In this document: positions 1 to 11,300 of the stretch, piece after piece
Layout of the letters: each line of letters begins with the position of its first letter
How positions within the stretch are numbered: position 1 is the first letter of the stretch
Assembly: GCA_026874595.1 (NCBI GenBank)
Contig: CM049311.1
Span: forward strand, 39,142,676-39,206,675
DNA from: Sipunculus nudus
Taxonomy: Eukaryota > Annelida > Sipuncula > Golfingiida > Sipunculidae
DNA length: 64,000 nucleotides
Reading direction: 5' to 3'
The notes under the pieces: generated by a model
Database searches by the model: none
What the model was told of the DNA's origin: nothing
The model's input: only the letters and a program-made list of their open reading frames with translations
Position numbers and translations under genes: made by a program

Positions 1-172
1 TTTGTCAGTGTGTCCGTCTGTTTGTCAGTTGTCCTCAAATTTGCCTGCTTGCTGGTTCTTGCGTCTCACATATAGCATTCTACAGGCCACAGTTTTTAAA
101 AAATCATTTGAAAACTGATGCATATTATGTTTCACAGAAATATCTCTAAACTTTTTTTCTATTTTCCGGATA

Positions 173-191
173 TGGCCGCTAGGTGGCGCTG
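173..191 (+). promoter_or_regulatory. CTCF-like motif in family D unit 1
   Basis: The 19 bases TGGCCGCTAGGTGGCGCTG match the vertebrate CTCF consensus (TGGCCACCAGGGGGCGCTA, from general knowledge) at 15 of 19 positions, including the AGG.GGCGCT core. Binding is inference; only the motif match is seen. Confidence 0.35.
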
Positions 192-504
192 CACATGACC
201 CTCACACACATATCATTATATTGACCATATCTCTAAAACCCAAAGGCACAATTACAGAAAGTATGGCTTATTTTCTTTCCCTGAGTCTTTTCCATGACCT
301 AGTAATGTCATCTGGTCTCAATCTTGTGTCACTTTGTCAGTGTGTCTGTTTGTCAGTTGTCCTAAAATCCGCCTACTTGCTGGTTCTTGCGTCTCATATA
401 TAGCATTCTAAAGGCCACAGTTTTTTTTTCAGGAATCCTTTTAAAACTGGTACATCTTATGTGTTACACTAATATCTCAAAACAGATTTTTCATTTTTCG
501 GATA

Positions 505-523
505 TAGCCACTAGGGGGCGCTG
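505..523 (+). promoter_or_regulatory. CTCF-like motif in family D unit 2
   Basis: TAGCCACTAGGGGGCGCTG, the corresponding position of the second family D unit, matches the CTCF consensus at 16 of 19 positions. It shows that the repeat unit itself carries the motif. Function is unproven. Confidence 0.4.
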
Positions 524-856
524 CACTTTCACCTCCCCAACATATCATATTTTGGCTATCTCTCCAAAATTATAAACCTTACATACATAAACTATCACTA
601 ATTTTGCTCTTCTTCACCTTCGGCGCTTTTGTCTGTAATCTGTTATCACAGATGTGTCAGTATGTCTGTCTGTTCGTCTTTTGTTGTCAGCTTTGTCTGC
701 TTCCTCGTTGCTTTGTCTGATATGTCATTTTACAGGCCACAATTTCTCAACAAACGCTGAGTGTCATTCAAATAATAGAAAACCCACAATATGATCTGTC
801 TGTCCGTCTGTCTGTCATTTCAACTTCTGGCAAGCGCTCGACCACTGGTCGTCTAG

Positions 857-1660
857 TTTAATATTTTACAAGAATAATCACCTGAATGATTCTTATAATA
901 ATTGTCTTTTATGGTTCCAAATAATGAATTTTGGCTGAATTATAAAGATTGAATTGAGTCATTTTACCATATATGTTAGCTGTGTGAAGCAGATACATCT
1001 AGCCTGGCACCAGTTTATCAGCATCCATTACATCATGCCTATAGACATTTAGATTTCAGGTTATCTTTGGTTAATATTGACAAGAATGTAGATTTATGAT
1101 TTTAGATTTTCCCCATGCCGGGCAATGTTTACAATCACAGGTATGCGTTAACCCATACTATTTCGAAAACGATTGGAGCTAGCATCATGAAATTTAATGC
1201 AAAAAATTAGCCATCTGAAAAAATCTGCATTTTCTCAGATTTTATAAAGAAAAAACTAAAAAACCTTTAAAAATCTTCTCCTATGAGACGGTGAAGCCAA
1301 CTTGTTCAATATTTCACAGAAATAATCTTTTATACCATCTCCCTCAAGTTTGTTCAAATGGTTCAAGTTTGGTGAATTTTGGCCGAATTACGGGAAGTTG
1401 AACCTATTCATCTGTCCAAAAAAGCATACTAAAATGACAGTCTCAGAAACGGCCAGAGCTATCATCACCAAATTTTATGCCACTGTTGGTCACATGAGTC
1501 ATATATTCATGTATTGGTGGCACCACCTGCATTGACCTTTTTTTGTACGGGGGTCATTGGTCATCTGTATATTAACCCATAATTTCTCAGGAAAAGCAGG
1601 AGCTACCATCCCCAGATTTAATGCAATAATCTGTCACATATCAAATGTTGTGGGATTCAG
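857..1660 (+). repeat. Dispersed repeat, inverted relative of 61420-62340
   Basis: No gene is seen. Bases 861-1090 match, in reverse complement and with many small differences, the stretch around 61420-61650; both contain 'tttagatttcaggttat' and a 'gcatccattacatcatgcc'-like phrase. Bases 1260-1400 resemble the reverse complement of 62220-62345 (phrases 'aacttgttcaat', 'ttggccgaattac'). It therefore belongs to the family F body described at 59274-62588. A GGTGGCACCACC palindrome lies near 1517. Confidence 0.5.
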
Positions 1661-2565
1661 CTTTTTTTAGCCCTCAGCCCTTAGGCAGATGGGCTATTAT
1701 CGTCACCCAAGCTGTCCGTCCGTCCGTCCGTCCATCCGTCCGGCGTCCGTTAACTTTTACCTTGTGAGCGGGATATCTTGAAAAGGATTCACCGTCAGAA
1801 TTTTATTTCCTTGGTAAAGATGTATTTCGACAAAATCTCGGTCAAGTTCGAAGATGGGTGACCTTGACCTATTTTTCTACATTTTAGAGCTGATTATAGA
1901 AAAACACTTAGATGCTTATTACTCAGGAACCATTTGGTGGATTTTCACAAAACTTACTATGATTATTGGGACTGATAGTCTGTACCTGCTATACAAGTTT
2001 GGTGGCGCCACCTACAATTTCTGATTTTTAATGAATTTTTATCCGATTTTTCAACTTTGGGCTTGTGAGCGGGATATCTCAAGAAGGATTCACCGTAAGA
2101 ATTTTATTTTTTCGGTGAAGATGTATATTGACAAAATCTCAGTCAAGTTTGAAGATGGGTGACCTTGACCTATTTTTCTACGTTTTAGAGCTGATTATAG
2201 CAAAAAACATTTGGAAGCTTATTTCTCAGGAACCATTGGATGGATTTTCACAATACTTACTATGATCATAGGTACTGATGGTCTGTAACTGCTGCACAAG
2301 TTTGGGGGCGCCACCTGCAATTTCTGATTTTTTATTGAATTTTTCTTGGATTTTTCAACTTTGGCCTTGTGAGCGGGATATCTCTAAAAGTATTCTCAAT
2401 AGGAATTTTATTTCTTTGGTGAAGATGTATATCGACAAAAATCTTGTTCATGTTCGAAGATGGGTGACCTTGACCTACTTTTCAAGGTCACAGAGCTTAT
2501 AATAGAATAAAACTTAGAAGCTTATTTTTCAGGAAGCATATGGTGGATTATTATGAATCATGGTA
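1661..2565 (+). repeat. Family H repeat with three ~302-bp tandem units
   Basis: The left end reads TTTTTTTAGCCCTCAGCCC and folds onto GATGGGCTA about 20 bases on. It is followed by (GTCC)n, the same layout as the 5' ends of families A, B, C and E. The phrase 'cttgtgagcgggatatct' recurs at about 1761, 2062 and 2366, giving a 301-304-bp period. Units 1 and 2 each hold a GGTGGCGCCACC-type palindrome (about 2001 and 2307). No 3' hairpin or CTWG end was found on the right, so the copy is probably truncated. Confidence 0.5.
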
Positions 2566-2897
2566 CATACCTCTCCATTTTAAATTTATAACTGAGACAT
2601 GTACAGATATTTATGCTTATTTTCAGGAGGGGTTTGACATATCAGTCTGAAATTGGGCATATGTATATATCTCTGATAGCTTTGTTGTATACAAGACTGG
2701 GGGGGCCAGCTACAATCAATTTTGTGTTGTGTGCACCCATGCCAGAATTTCAGCAGTGATGTTTTATGTAATTGTTTCTTATTTATAATGTTTATTACTT
2801 GCATTGTTCATATACATGAGAAGTAATGGTCCAGCATTGAAGCATTATACCTGGTGTTATACCAATATACAGGTATGCATTAGGCCTGTAGGCCTTG
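2566..2897 (+). mobile_element. Family F element 1, 3' terminal fragment
   Basis: The stretch ends in AGGCCT-GT-AGGCCT followed by TG, so the last four bases are CTTG (2894-2897) before TTTTT. This terminus is repeated in inverted form at 13754 and 59274. No coding sequence is seen. The connection to the family F-like DNA at 857-1660 is likely but is interrupted by family H. Confidence 0.5.
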
Positions 2898-2974
2898 TTT
2901 TTATTTTTCTGTTTATAAAATCTGGCTCAGGAAAAATAGACTGCATGGAAATATATTTCTCTCAAGCCCCTTTT

Positions 2975-4229
2975 TTAGCTCAGCTGACTTTAAGTCATCT
3001 GAGCTTAAGTCATGGTCCATTGTCCGTTGTCTGGCTGTCCTCCTGTCCATCTGTCCGTCTGTTGGTCCGTTAGACTGGCACATTTTGAGACCGTTAGATC
3101 TAGGAATTCACAATTTTGGCATACTGTTAGATGTCTGAAAGATTTCCTACCAAATGGAAAACTGGGTCACTGCAATTTTGTTCCTTTGAGAAATTAAGGA
3201 AAACCTCAATTTTCCATTAAAACCATTATCACACTTCAGGACTCCTTAATATTAAAACCACTCTTCTTTTTTTCTTCATATTTACCTGAATATTCCCCTG
3301 TATAGTTATTATGTACTTGTAATAAATTAAGTAAGTATTGCTTAATTTATAAAAGTTATGGGCCCAAATATAATGCACTTTGTAAAAAATCAGGAAAAAT
3401 ATTTACTCCCTTAACTTGATAAGTGTTGAAGCTAAAGACTTTTTTTCAGGTATATAAATTTATTTAATCATGATTTAATTGTATTCCCAAAATTAGATCT
3501 GAATTTAGTTAATTTTTTAAGTAATTAGCATTATTACAATCAGTACCTTAAATTTTTCAAAAATTTGACCATGGCACGTTTTTTCCTGCAAGTACATTTG
3601 ATTTAATTTTCACAGCAGTTATACATAAGTAATAAATCTGTAAAATTCTGTAATTGGAAAATAAAATCTAAAAATTAGGCTAGTTATTTAAGTTTCTTTC
3701 AGAGACTCTATTGTATTCATTTGCATCTCCAGGCTGCCCACTTCAATTTAGAATTGTGAATCAACTTAGATATTCATATATATGTGTTATACAGTTAATG
3801 TTAAGTAAAATTTAAAAACTTGAAAAAAAAATTGATGTTATAAAAAATGAGGATCAAATGCAAACATTTTTCATTATTCTCCTGCCTCAGTGGCATTGAA
3901 ATTTGCTTTGTTTTCCCATCTATCGGTCTGTTTTTAAAAAAGTTTATAATTATGAATACTTTCTTATTGCAACTGCATCAAATCTATTAAATAAAGAAAA
4001 TATATGCAAAGATACCAGTACAGAGGTGTTGTAACTTTCATCTATATCTATATCAACCCCCCTACATACATATTACAGTCACATAGTTGAAATATTGATA
4101 CTTTTACAAATATTTGTTCCTGCACCTTTTACATAGTTCATAAAAGGCACAGTGGACACAACCATGAGGATTTTATGATAATATTTCATAATCATTTTTA
4201 GCTGAGCTCCATGACCCACAGGTCCCTTG
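2975..4229 (+). mobile_element. Family E element 1, complete ends
   Basis: The left end TTTTTTAGCTCAGCTGACTT folds on AAGTCATCTGAGCT and is followed by 'catggtccattgtccgt', a frequent phrase of this family. The right end has GCTGAGCT (4201-4208, the inverted copy of the left AGCTCAGC), then a GACC/GGTC hairpin and CTTG (4226-4229) before TT. The body (3060-3720) is the reverse complement of material at 43120-43700 and 45640-46900. No protein is encoded. Length is about 1.25 kb. Confidence 0.6.
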
Positions 4230-4842
4230 TTATTATACAGCTATATTCAATATGTTGTCCTTGTGTTATTATGGGTTTTGAAGTTTGTTATCAAATATTT
4301 ATCTGCTCAGCTTTGTATATACTTTTTGGCTTCACCCAGTCATTTAGTCTATGCACTTCACAGATGGAACTCAATGAGTATAAATTACATTTGAGTAAAA
4401 AAATGTAATTTATTTGAGTAATCTCTATATTTTATATCTTTAACCAATCTGGGTTCTCTTTTATCCAATAGCATTGATATGATTCCGAGAAAGGAGAAAC
4501 CATTGGATTTTCATGTGCTGCCACCTTGAGGTCATCTGTAAAATTATTGCTTCAATATTCTCAATTTCATATTTACAACTATCTTAAAAAAAACAATGAA
4601 AGCATGAATTTGTCATATAAACCATTAATATGGTAAAGAAAGAAAAAAATTTTCTTCTCTGTGTGATCCTGATAGTTTTTAAGTGATTGAGATTATTCTT
4701 TTCAAGCTTTATGAAAGGAAGAGTCTTTACACCATATCCTCAGCCATCTTTAAAAGAAAAAGCTTTGAAAAAAAATGTTTGATGGTGAAAGTGAATTGTT
4801 GGAACAGCCCTTTTATATGAGCAGACTTCCTTTTTGTCACAG

Positions 4843-5028
4843 TTGAAGAAGGCAAGGAAAGACCGGGTCCATGAGAAGGAGAGGGCTAATCCACAGAGGC
4901 GCCACCTGGTGATGCACAATAAAGCCCCTCTGTGGAATGAAGCTAGCCAGGTTTACCAGCTTGACTTTGGTGGCAGAGTCACCCAAGAATCAGCCAAGAA
5001 CTTCCAGATAGAATATCAGGGAAAACAG
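4843..5028 (+). CDS. TULP4: TULP4-like tubby superfamily protein, penultimate coding exon
   Basis: This exon encodes 62 residues in frame 1. It opens after the acceptor 'cctttttgtcacag' and ends at CAG before the donor GTGGGT (5029). The sequence runs from a basic stretch ([20 protein letters not shown]) into the end of the tubby domain: [20 protein letters not shown], then [18 protein letters not shown]. That wording is nearly the same as the C-terminal tubby domain of vertebrate TULP4 (TUSP) and differs from TUB/TULP1-3, which end in a different motif. TULP4 is known as a large WD40/SOCS-box/tubby protein linked to ubiquitin ligase assembly and ciliary biology. The earlier exons are not in this window and must lie to the left. 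An in-frame TTG just before the exon is intronic, not a start. Confidence 0.88.
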
Positions 5029-5825
5029 GTGGGTTGTAACATTTCACATTTATTTTTCTTCCATATTGAGCCCATATTATACAGAAGCACAGTTGAGGGA
5101 TTTATTTATTTTAATTTTTTTTTAAACAGATTACATATAAATCAGTTTCACAGTTGTGGATTTTATTTAATTTATTTTTTTAAACCCATTACATTTAAAT
5201 TAGTTTAAAACTCAGACCAATATTAATATTATCAATACTTGCAAGAGGCCATATAGTCGTAGTAACCCTTTACTTTTCAAAATTTAGTTTAGATGATCAT
5301 GGTTAGTAGCGGTTCTGGAAGTCCAGGTGGTTTAGACCTCTTTTTCAGCTGCCACAGCCTTTCTTTCAGGGGTTTCAAACACATTTTTGCAGCCTAGACC
5401 CTCCTTCTTTTCTGGATCTTTGGATTTTCTCATTAGTTTCCTTAATTGGGTTGGACCCCAACCATTCCACTAGTCCAAGTTGTAAATGAGTAAATTCCTA
5501 TATATTAATAAGGACTCGAGTAGTCAGAGTGGAAAAGGGTTAAATCCCTGTAAAGCTATTATGAGAAATCTGAATGGTAAAGGGTTGAATTCCTGTACAT
5601 TGTCTGGAGGTAAAAGGTAAAATTCCTGTTTATAAATTAGGGGTAGTCTTGAGCGGTAAAGGGTGATTAACTTCCTATTTTATGAAAAATGATTAGCCTG
5701 AGTGATGAAGGGTTAAACATAGACAACAAAATCATAATCATAATGCTCAGAATATAAACTACTCTGTCATTTAAAGTGGTTATCAGTGTACAAAGACATT
5801 ATATATATACCTTAAATATTTTATG

Positions 5826-5862
5826 AATATGTATGTGTGTGTATATGTGTGTGTATATTATT
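5826..5862. repeat. (TG)n/(TA)n microsatellite in TULP4-like intron
   Basis: Alternating 'gtatgtgtgtgtatatgtgt' sequence in the last intron. It is a plain dinucleotide repeat. Confidence 0.8.
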
Positions 5863-5889
5863 GACTATCAGTCTTCTTTTGCTTGTCAG

Positions 5890-6006
5890 GTGATGCAGTT
5901 TGGTCGCATTGAGAGTAATGCATATACCTTGGACTTTCAACACCCGTTCAGTGCTCTACAGGCCTTTGCTGTAGCTCTTGCCAACGTTACACAGAGACTG
6001 AAATGA
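5890..6006 (+). CDS. TULP4: TULP4-like tubby superfamily protein, last coding exon
   Basis: The exon follows the acceptor 'cttttgcttgtcag' and is in phase 0 with the donor at 5029. It encodes 38 residues (VMQFGRIESNAYTLDFQHPF, then SALQAFAVALANVTQRLK) and then TGA at 6004-6006. The ending ALANVTQRLK is the typical C terminus of TULP4. The intron between the two exons is 861 bp and holds a short TG/TA microsatellite. The gene converges with bestrophin, which ends about 19.6 kb to the right on the other strand. Confidence 0.88.
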   Translation: MMQFGRIESNAYTLDFQHPFSALQAFAVALANVTQRLK

Positions 6007-7234
6007 CCAATCAGCTGCAAGCATCCAAAGCCAAGCCTGCATCTTGATGTATTCTCGTCACACATGTGACTGCAGTGTTTCGTAAAAACAGGGGAATCTC
6101 AGGAATTATGATGTGCAAGACTGACTTAAAATCACCCTCAATTTGTGGCAACTTGAGCATGATTCAGGCTAATCAGATAAATTGGTCATGTTATGTGAAG
6201 CATGCTATCTCTCCAATATAAATAACTTCATTCTTAAATTACAGTTCTTAACATCTGTGAGTGGTAGACACTGTCATAATGGTTTCCTCTGATCAAAGAT
6301 TTTCTCTCTATATTTTCCTCTGATCAAAGATTTTCTCTCTATATCCAGTTTTAAAAATCGTTAGGGCAGAGTAGAAAGAACATTTTAGTGCCTGCTTCTT
6401 CAACCAGAGGTCTCTGTGGTAGATTAATCTGGTAAAGTGGAGAGAACACTTTAGTGTCTGTCTTGTCCTCTAGATGTCTCCCTGAAACACTCCAATTAAC
6501 TTCTGTCACACTCCATGTTCTGAAATTTATGCACCCAGTTAGTAATCAGATTAAAATTTAATGGAAAAGTCCATTAGTTTAAGCTAGTTTAAGATAGGTG
6601 GTACTGTATGTATTGCAGTGCACAACTGAGCCAGATACAGAACCACACAATAGCAGGCTTGATCAGTCTGTAATAATGGCTTCAGCTTCAGGTTGATGAA
6701 GTCAAACTTTTAGTGGCACGTATTGCAAAAGTTAAGTTTGATTTGCTTTAGAGTGTGACAGAGGCAAATTTGTTTGTTTTGAGAGGCTCCACTAGACCAT
6801 TAGGCTGTAATGATACATAATTAGTACAGGAATTGTAATAATTCATTCATGGTACAGTGCGAGATTTGATACTACAGGTATATTATAGTTTAGAATTATA
6901 AAGCTTACCATATATTTTTTCCTTATTTAAAAATATAAACATATAACCAAACATGCATTCATAAACTTTATTTTCAGTCATAATTGAAATTCAATTCAAA
7001 ACAAAAAGCCATTCATATGCAGTTCAACTTGTTTTTTCTGACCAATGATGTTTCACCTTACTAATGCCCTGTGTGGTAATACTCTCTATATGATGGTCAG
7101 ATTTTGACCATGTATTGATACAAGGGTATATAACAACACTGAGACATTATCTGACTTCACATGTAAATTTATTGTTGGACTAGTGTTACATTACAGTCTT
7201 ACTAAAGTTTTCTTTGAGTAGAAAAGATAATAAA
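6007..7234 (+). other. Probable 3' UTR of the TULP4-like gene
   Basis: Non-repetitive AT-rich DNA directly after the stop codon with no other coding frame. A 31-bp tandem duplication ('tttcctctgatcaaagattt' start) lies at 6283-6344. The first good poly(A) signal noticed is AATAAA at 7229-7234, which would give a UTR of about 1.2 kb. The end point is inferred, not seen. Confidence 0.4.
6283..6344. repeat. 31-bp tandem duplication
   Basis: Two perfect adjacent copies of a 31-base unit (6283-6313 and 6314-6344) beginning 'tttcctctgatcaaag'. Confidence 0.85.
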
Positions 7235-7825
7235 CTTTAGCCCTACATCTTGAAAAGAGAAGCCATGAATCTCTGTATTAAAATTCACGTTTTTACTATT
7301 GTATCTATAATACCTGACTTGCTCATTGTCATGTGTTCATGATCACATGACTGCTGTTCATGGCAGGAATTTGTGTTCAGGGGTGATCACATGACTGCTT
7401 TGAATATTATGCATATATGTTAAATTTTGTACAGAACTTTCATGATTACATGATAGCTTTGCATATGAATATTCATGCAGCAGCTGGTGTGATTTTTAAC
7501 TGTTTATGGGAAATTTGTTATCATATTACAAATTTCCATATTATGAATATGCATGAACAGGCTGAAGATACCTGCTTATTTGTATGAAGCAATATGTATT
7601 GCAAGAAACAATAGAGCTTTTATATGAATGTGAGAGATACATAGATATTTCCATGTACTACATATTAATGTAAAAAAAAATTTAAGTCAGTTGCAAATCA
7701 TCTACATGCATTTAGAATATTTTTTGGACAATATGGTAGATGGGGAAAAGTTAAGAAATTATTTTATGAATCCATATTTTCATAGGAATGGCTATTGCAT
7801 ACCGTAAACCTTTGGGGGCTTAGTT
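7235..7825. other. Intergenic, nothing recognised
   Basis: AT-rich sequence with loose repeats of 'gatcacatgactgct' (7340-7400) and 'tatgcatatgaatattcatgc'-like palindromic stretches. No convincing coding frame or RNA gene was seen. Confidence 0.4.
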
Positions 7826-8325
7826 CTAGCTCAGCTGACCATAAGGCAACTGAGCTATAGCAATGGCCCTTTGTCCCTCTGCTGTTGGTCAGTCTGTCAT
7901 CATACAGTTGAGATACGCTAATCATGCAGTGGTTATACACTGTAGTCATCCCAGATCTCCTTAGTTGTAACCACTGCTTTATATAGCAAGATTCTGTGGG
8001 CCTTACCACCAGGGCTGGCAAAGAGAAAAGGAATTGTAATCAGACCAATGAGAGTTTTTATTGTATCCAGCATCCAGCTCTAAATTTGAAACATGTGACA
8101 CCTGTTCTTATTGTTCTGATTCTTTGCCCTGTGCCAGAAAATCAGATCAACATAAACAGGTGTTGCAGGTTCAAAATCTGGAGCTGAATGACTAAAGCAT
8201 TTTGATAAACATATACAAGTGCAACATAATAAATAGAAAAAATGTAGCCTCTTCTGTACGCAAAGATTTGATTAATTTCTATCATAGGCAAGTTCAGATG
8301 GGCACTGTGACCCATGGGTCTCTTG
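7826..8325 (+). mobile_element. Family E element 2, short copy
   Basis: The left end TAGCTCAGCTGACC folds on CAACTGAGCTA. The right end has GACCCATGGGTC, one base, then CTTG (8322-8325) followed by TT. These are the same terminal motifs as the elements at 2975 and 22702. The body includes 'ttgtaaccactgctttat', which recurs near 57562. At 500 bp it is the shortest apparently complete copy. It encodes nothing. Confidence 0.55.
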
Positions 8326-11300
8326 TTCTTATATATCTGTATTGAACACAATCAAATATCCTGGTAGTTTCCTGACAGTGTCCACGAGGCTTCACACTCA
8401 AGATGGCACCTAACATAATAAGAAGAAACCACAATGTTAATGATTTGTTTCACATATTTATAAGAAAAGGTTTTGTTGATTTCTGCTTTAAGCTATATTT
8501 GTACTGATGTATTATATATCTGTTATGCCATGTGCACCTCCCCTGTTGTATTGTAGACTGGTCAGATTTCTTCACATTCAGTGAAAAATATCAATTAAAT
8601 TTGTCAGAAACTTCATGTCAGAAAACAAAGAATTATCAATAATTAAACTGGATCTTGAACATGCCGCTGACAATAAAGTTGACTGAAAAGTTGGAAACAA
8701 AAATGGCCTACAGCTGCACACCTCTGCCAGAGGTAGTTTCTGCTCATAACTAAGTTTCTCCTGATAGACACTGTTTGATGGCTGGGACTACTTATTGTCA
8801 GAATAAGGATAGGTCCTAAAGATATTGAAAAAAATATTCATTATTGATTTTATGTTGCTCTAATCTTTGAGCTGTCAAAAACGGAAGTTTGTGCTGTCCC
8901 CTGTGCTCACTAAATCTGGAAGAAACAAATCCCACCTGTCTCATTCAGATTAAATTTAAAGTTTCTCTAAGAATTTATGGTGGAAATTATCATTCTCATA
9001 TTTGAAGATATATATATCAAATTCTCACATATATTGAAGAATTCTCATTCACATGATAAGTTCAGCATATGGATGTGACACATTTAGTGATTAACAATGA
9101 CTATATAATACTGGTATATTTAATCAGAGATTCGCACCAAAGCAGAGTAATGGTAATTTCATAATGCTCCCTATTTCTTAAAAGTATAATTCTGATACTG
9201 CCACTTTCCACTGCCACAAAGCATACAATTTTCTACTTATATTTTCTCAACAAATTGAATCTGGGCATTAAATCAAATGAGTATTAAAATCTAAATAAAA
9301 TGATCTCCTTGTGTTTGCATGTGTTTAAGGTAATATATATGTTGCAATATATTTAAGGTATATATTATATAAAATATTAGGCTGTGATTTTATAACAAAT
9401 TTTTGTTTGTATTTCTTATACATACATTTGTACACATATATTTAAGTTAATATCAGCCCTGCTTTGTATCCTTATTAGTCACAAAGACAACTTCACTAGC
9501 AAAAGATAAATCATCATTTCCCAAGCTGTGACACTACATGTGTATCACAAACAAACAGTTGTTTGATTCTTATCTGCATTACAATTTGTCATTAATAATA
9601 TTCATAAAACACAGTTCAAAAAATTTTATTTGAGCTGTACCACATCAATAATAATATTATTCTCTTTAAAGGCATTTTAAAAAAGTTGCATCATTTCTAT
9701 TTCATTATAATAGAATTGTTATTAATTAACTGCTGAAGTAGTTTAGCACAGTTAGTTAATTCCCACATTTCAGTAACTAATGGTATACCCTTGGTTCTGA
9801 TATGACAGAATCTATAAGAAAAATGGCAAACCCCATGAGCAGTTTTGGTTTTCTTCAAGGTCAGGGTTTGATGAGGGCATGGAAGTAAAAAAGGACTCAT
9901 GGTAAAGTGAACACAGCAGAACAAGTTTTTCATGTTTATGACCTTTCTGTTTCTGGTTATGATGTTAAATGATTAGGAAAATGCTTAATTACCACTATTT
10001 TAATTATAATCTAATTTGGGGAGAGACATATATGAGGAGATACACATTCAGAATTGTTTGTGGTCATTCATTTCATGGGTTATGAATTTCAGTGAATGTT
10101 TGAACAAAGTGAACTTTTCATAAAGTTAAGATTTAAATGGCACCTGATCTGCTGTCATAGACTTATATACAAACCAACCTTATAAATATTTAAAAAAAAA
10201 ACTTCAGTATGTGTGCTTTGAAATCACAAAATCAAATTCACTAGTGTAATTAAGATTATGTATCAGAGCACACATACTGCAGCATCAAACCTCACCTGAG
10301 ATCTGATTTATGGAGATGATGTATTTTTAATTTTTTGTCCCCCACCATTGACGAAGTATTTGAAGCACAGTTGTCAAACTTAAATTACTGATGCATCTCA
10401 TAAAGTGCTAGTTCAGGCTTGAGAATGATTGACCTTGATGCATTTTCCAAGGTCACACAGGCAATCTTGTTAAATGATGTTAGCAAAATAACTTTAAAAG
10501 AACTAGAGGTAAAGTTACCAAAGTCACACCATTGATGCATCTCATGAAGGTCTTAGTCAAGTATGAATATGGATGACCTTGACACAGGTTTCATGGTCAT
10601 GCCAAAATGATGTACCAGTAAGCCCAAATACGTGAGAAGACTATAGAAGCACTCAATCCCATGAAGGGCTTGGTCAAGTTGGATAGGGATGACCAGGCCA
10701 CATTTTTCAAGGTTACAAAAGCATTACTGTATGTTATTTCTGATATTACATACATATGTTCTTTCAAGAAGAGTCTCTCAAATTTCACCCCCAGTATTCC
10801 AAACTTTCATGCTGCTATTTCCATACTGGGGGGGGGGGGGGGGACCAGATCTGTTCCATAGATCAGCTTTACATGTCTTTATATTTATTAGAGTAAAAAT
10901 CTTAAAATTGTTAAACCCACAAACTGATCACCCAGACAGAAGCCCAATACTTAAGCATCCAGGATTGTTGCCAGAAAGTTTTCTTGGTTGTGATGTTTAA
11001 TTGTATTTTCACTGACATTTCTGACACAGATATCATGCTTGAAGAGATTAGATAGTGATTTTTGTGACAAGTAACAGGTTTAAGCAGTAAACTTGGCAAT
11101 ATTATATAAACCATTATTTATTATTTACATGTTTCAAATTTGTTATTCTAACATTTGAAGAGTAAAAAAAAACCAGGAAAAGTGAAGATGAAAATTTTAT
11201 TATAAAAATGTGTTTTAGTTTACTCAGTTAAGTTTTTTTTTGCCCTGTACAGCCTGCAGCAGACGTCCTGATGTACCGGTATTTAAAATGTGTGTATGTG

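Larger units (their letters stand above)
1..856 (+). mobile_element. Family D repeat, 3' portion, Helitron-like end
   Basis: About 850 bases of degenerate tandem units. The phrase beginning 'tttgtcagttgtcct' occurs near 31 and 350, followed each time by 'gttcttgcgtctca', and a looser third unit starts near 640. The right end reads CGACC-ACT-GGTCG (839-851), a perfect 5-bp hairpin, then T and CTAG (853-856) followed by TT. That matches the 3' terminus of Helitron-like elements. The 5' end lies left of the window. No coding potential is seen. Two units contain a 19-base CTCF-like site, listed separately. Confidence 0.55.

Noticed and set aside
4890-4916. GGCGCCACCTGG in the TULP4-like exon as a member of the palindrome family
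   Set aside because: It is ordinary coding sequence (RRHLV) and lacks the neighbouring repeat phrases; the match is coincidental.
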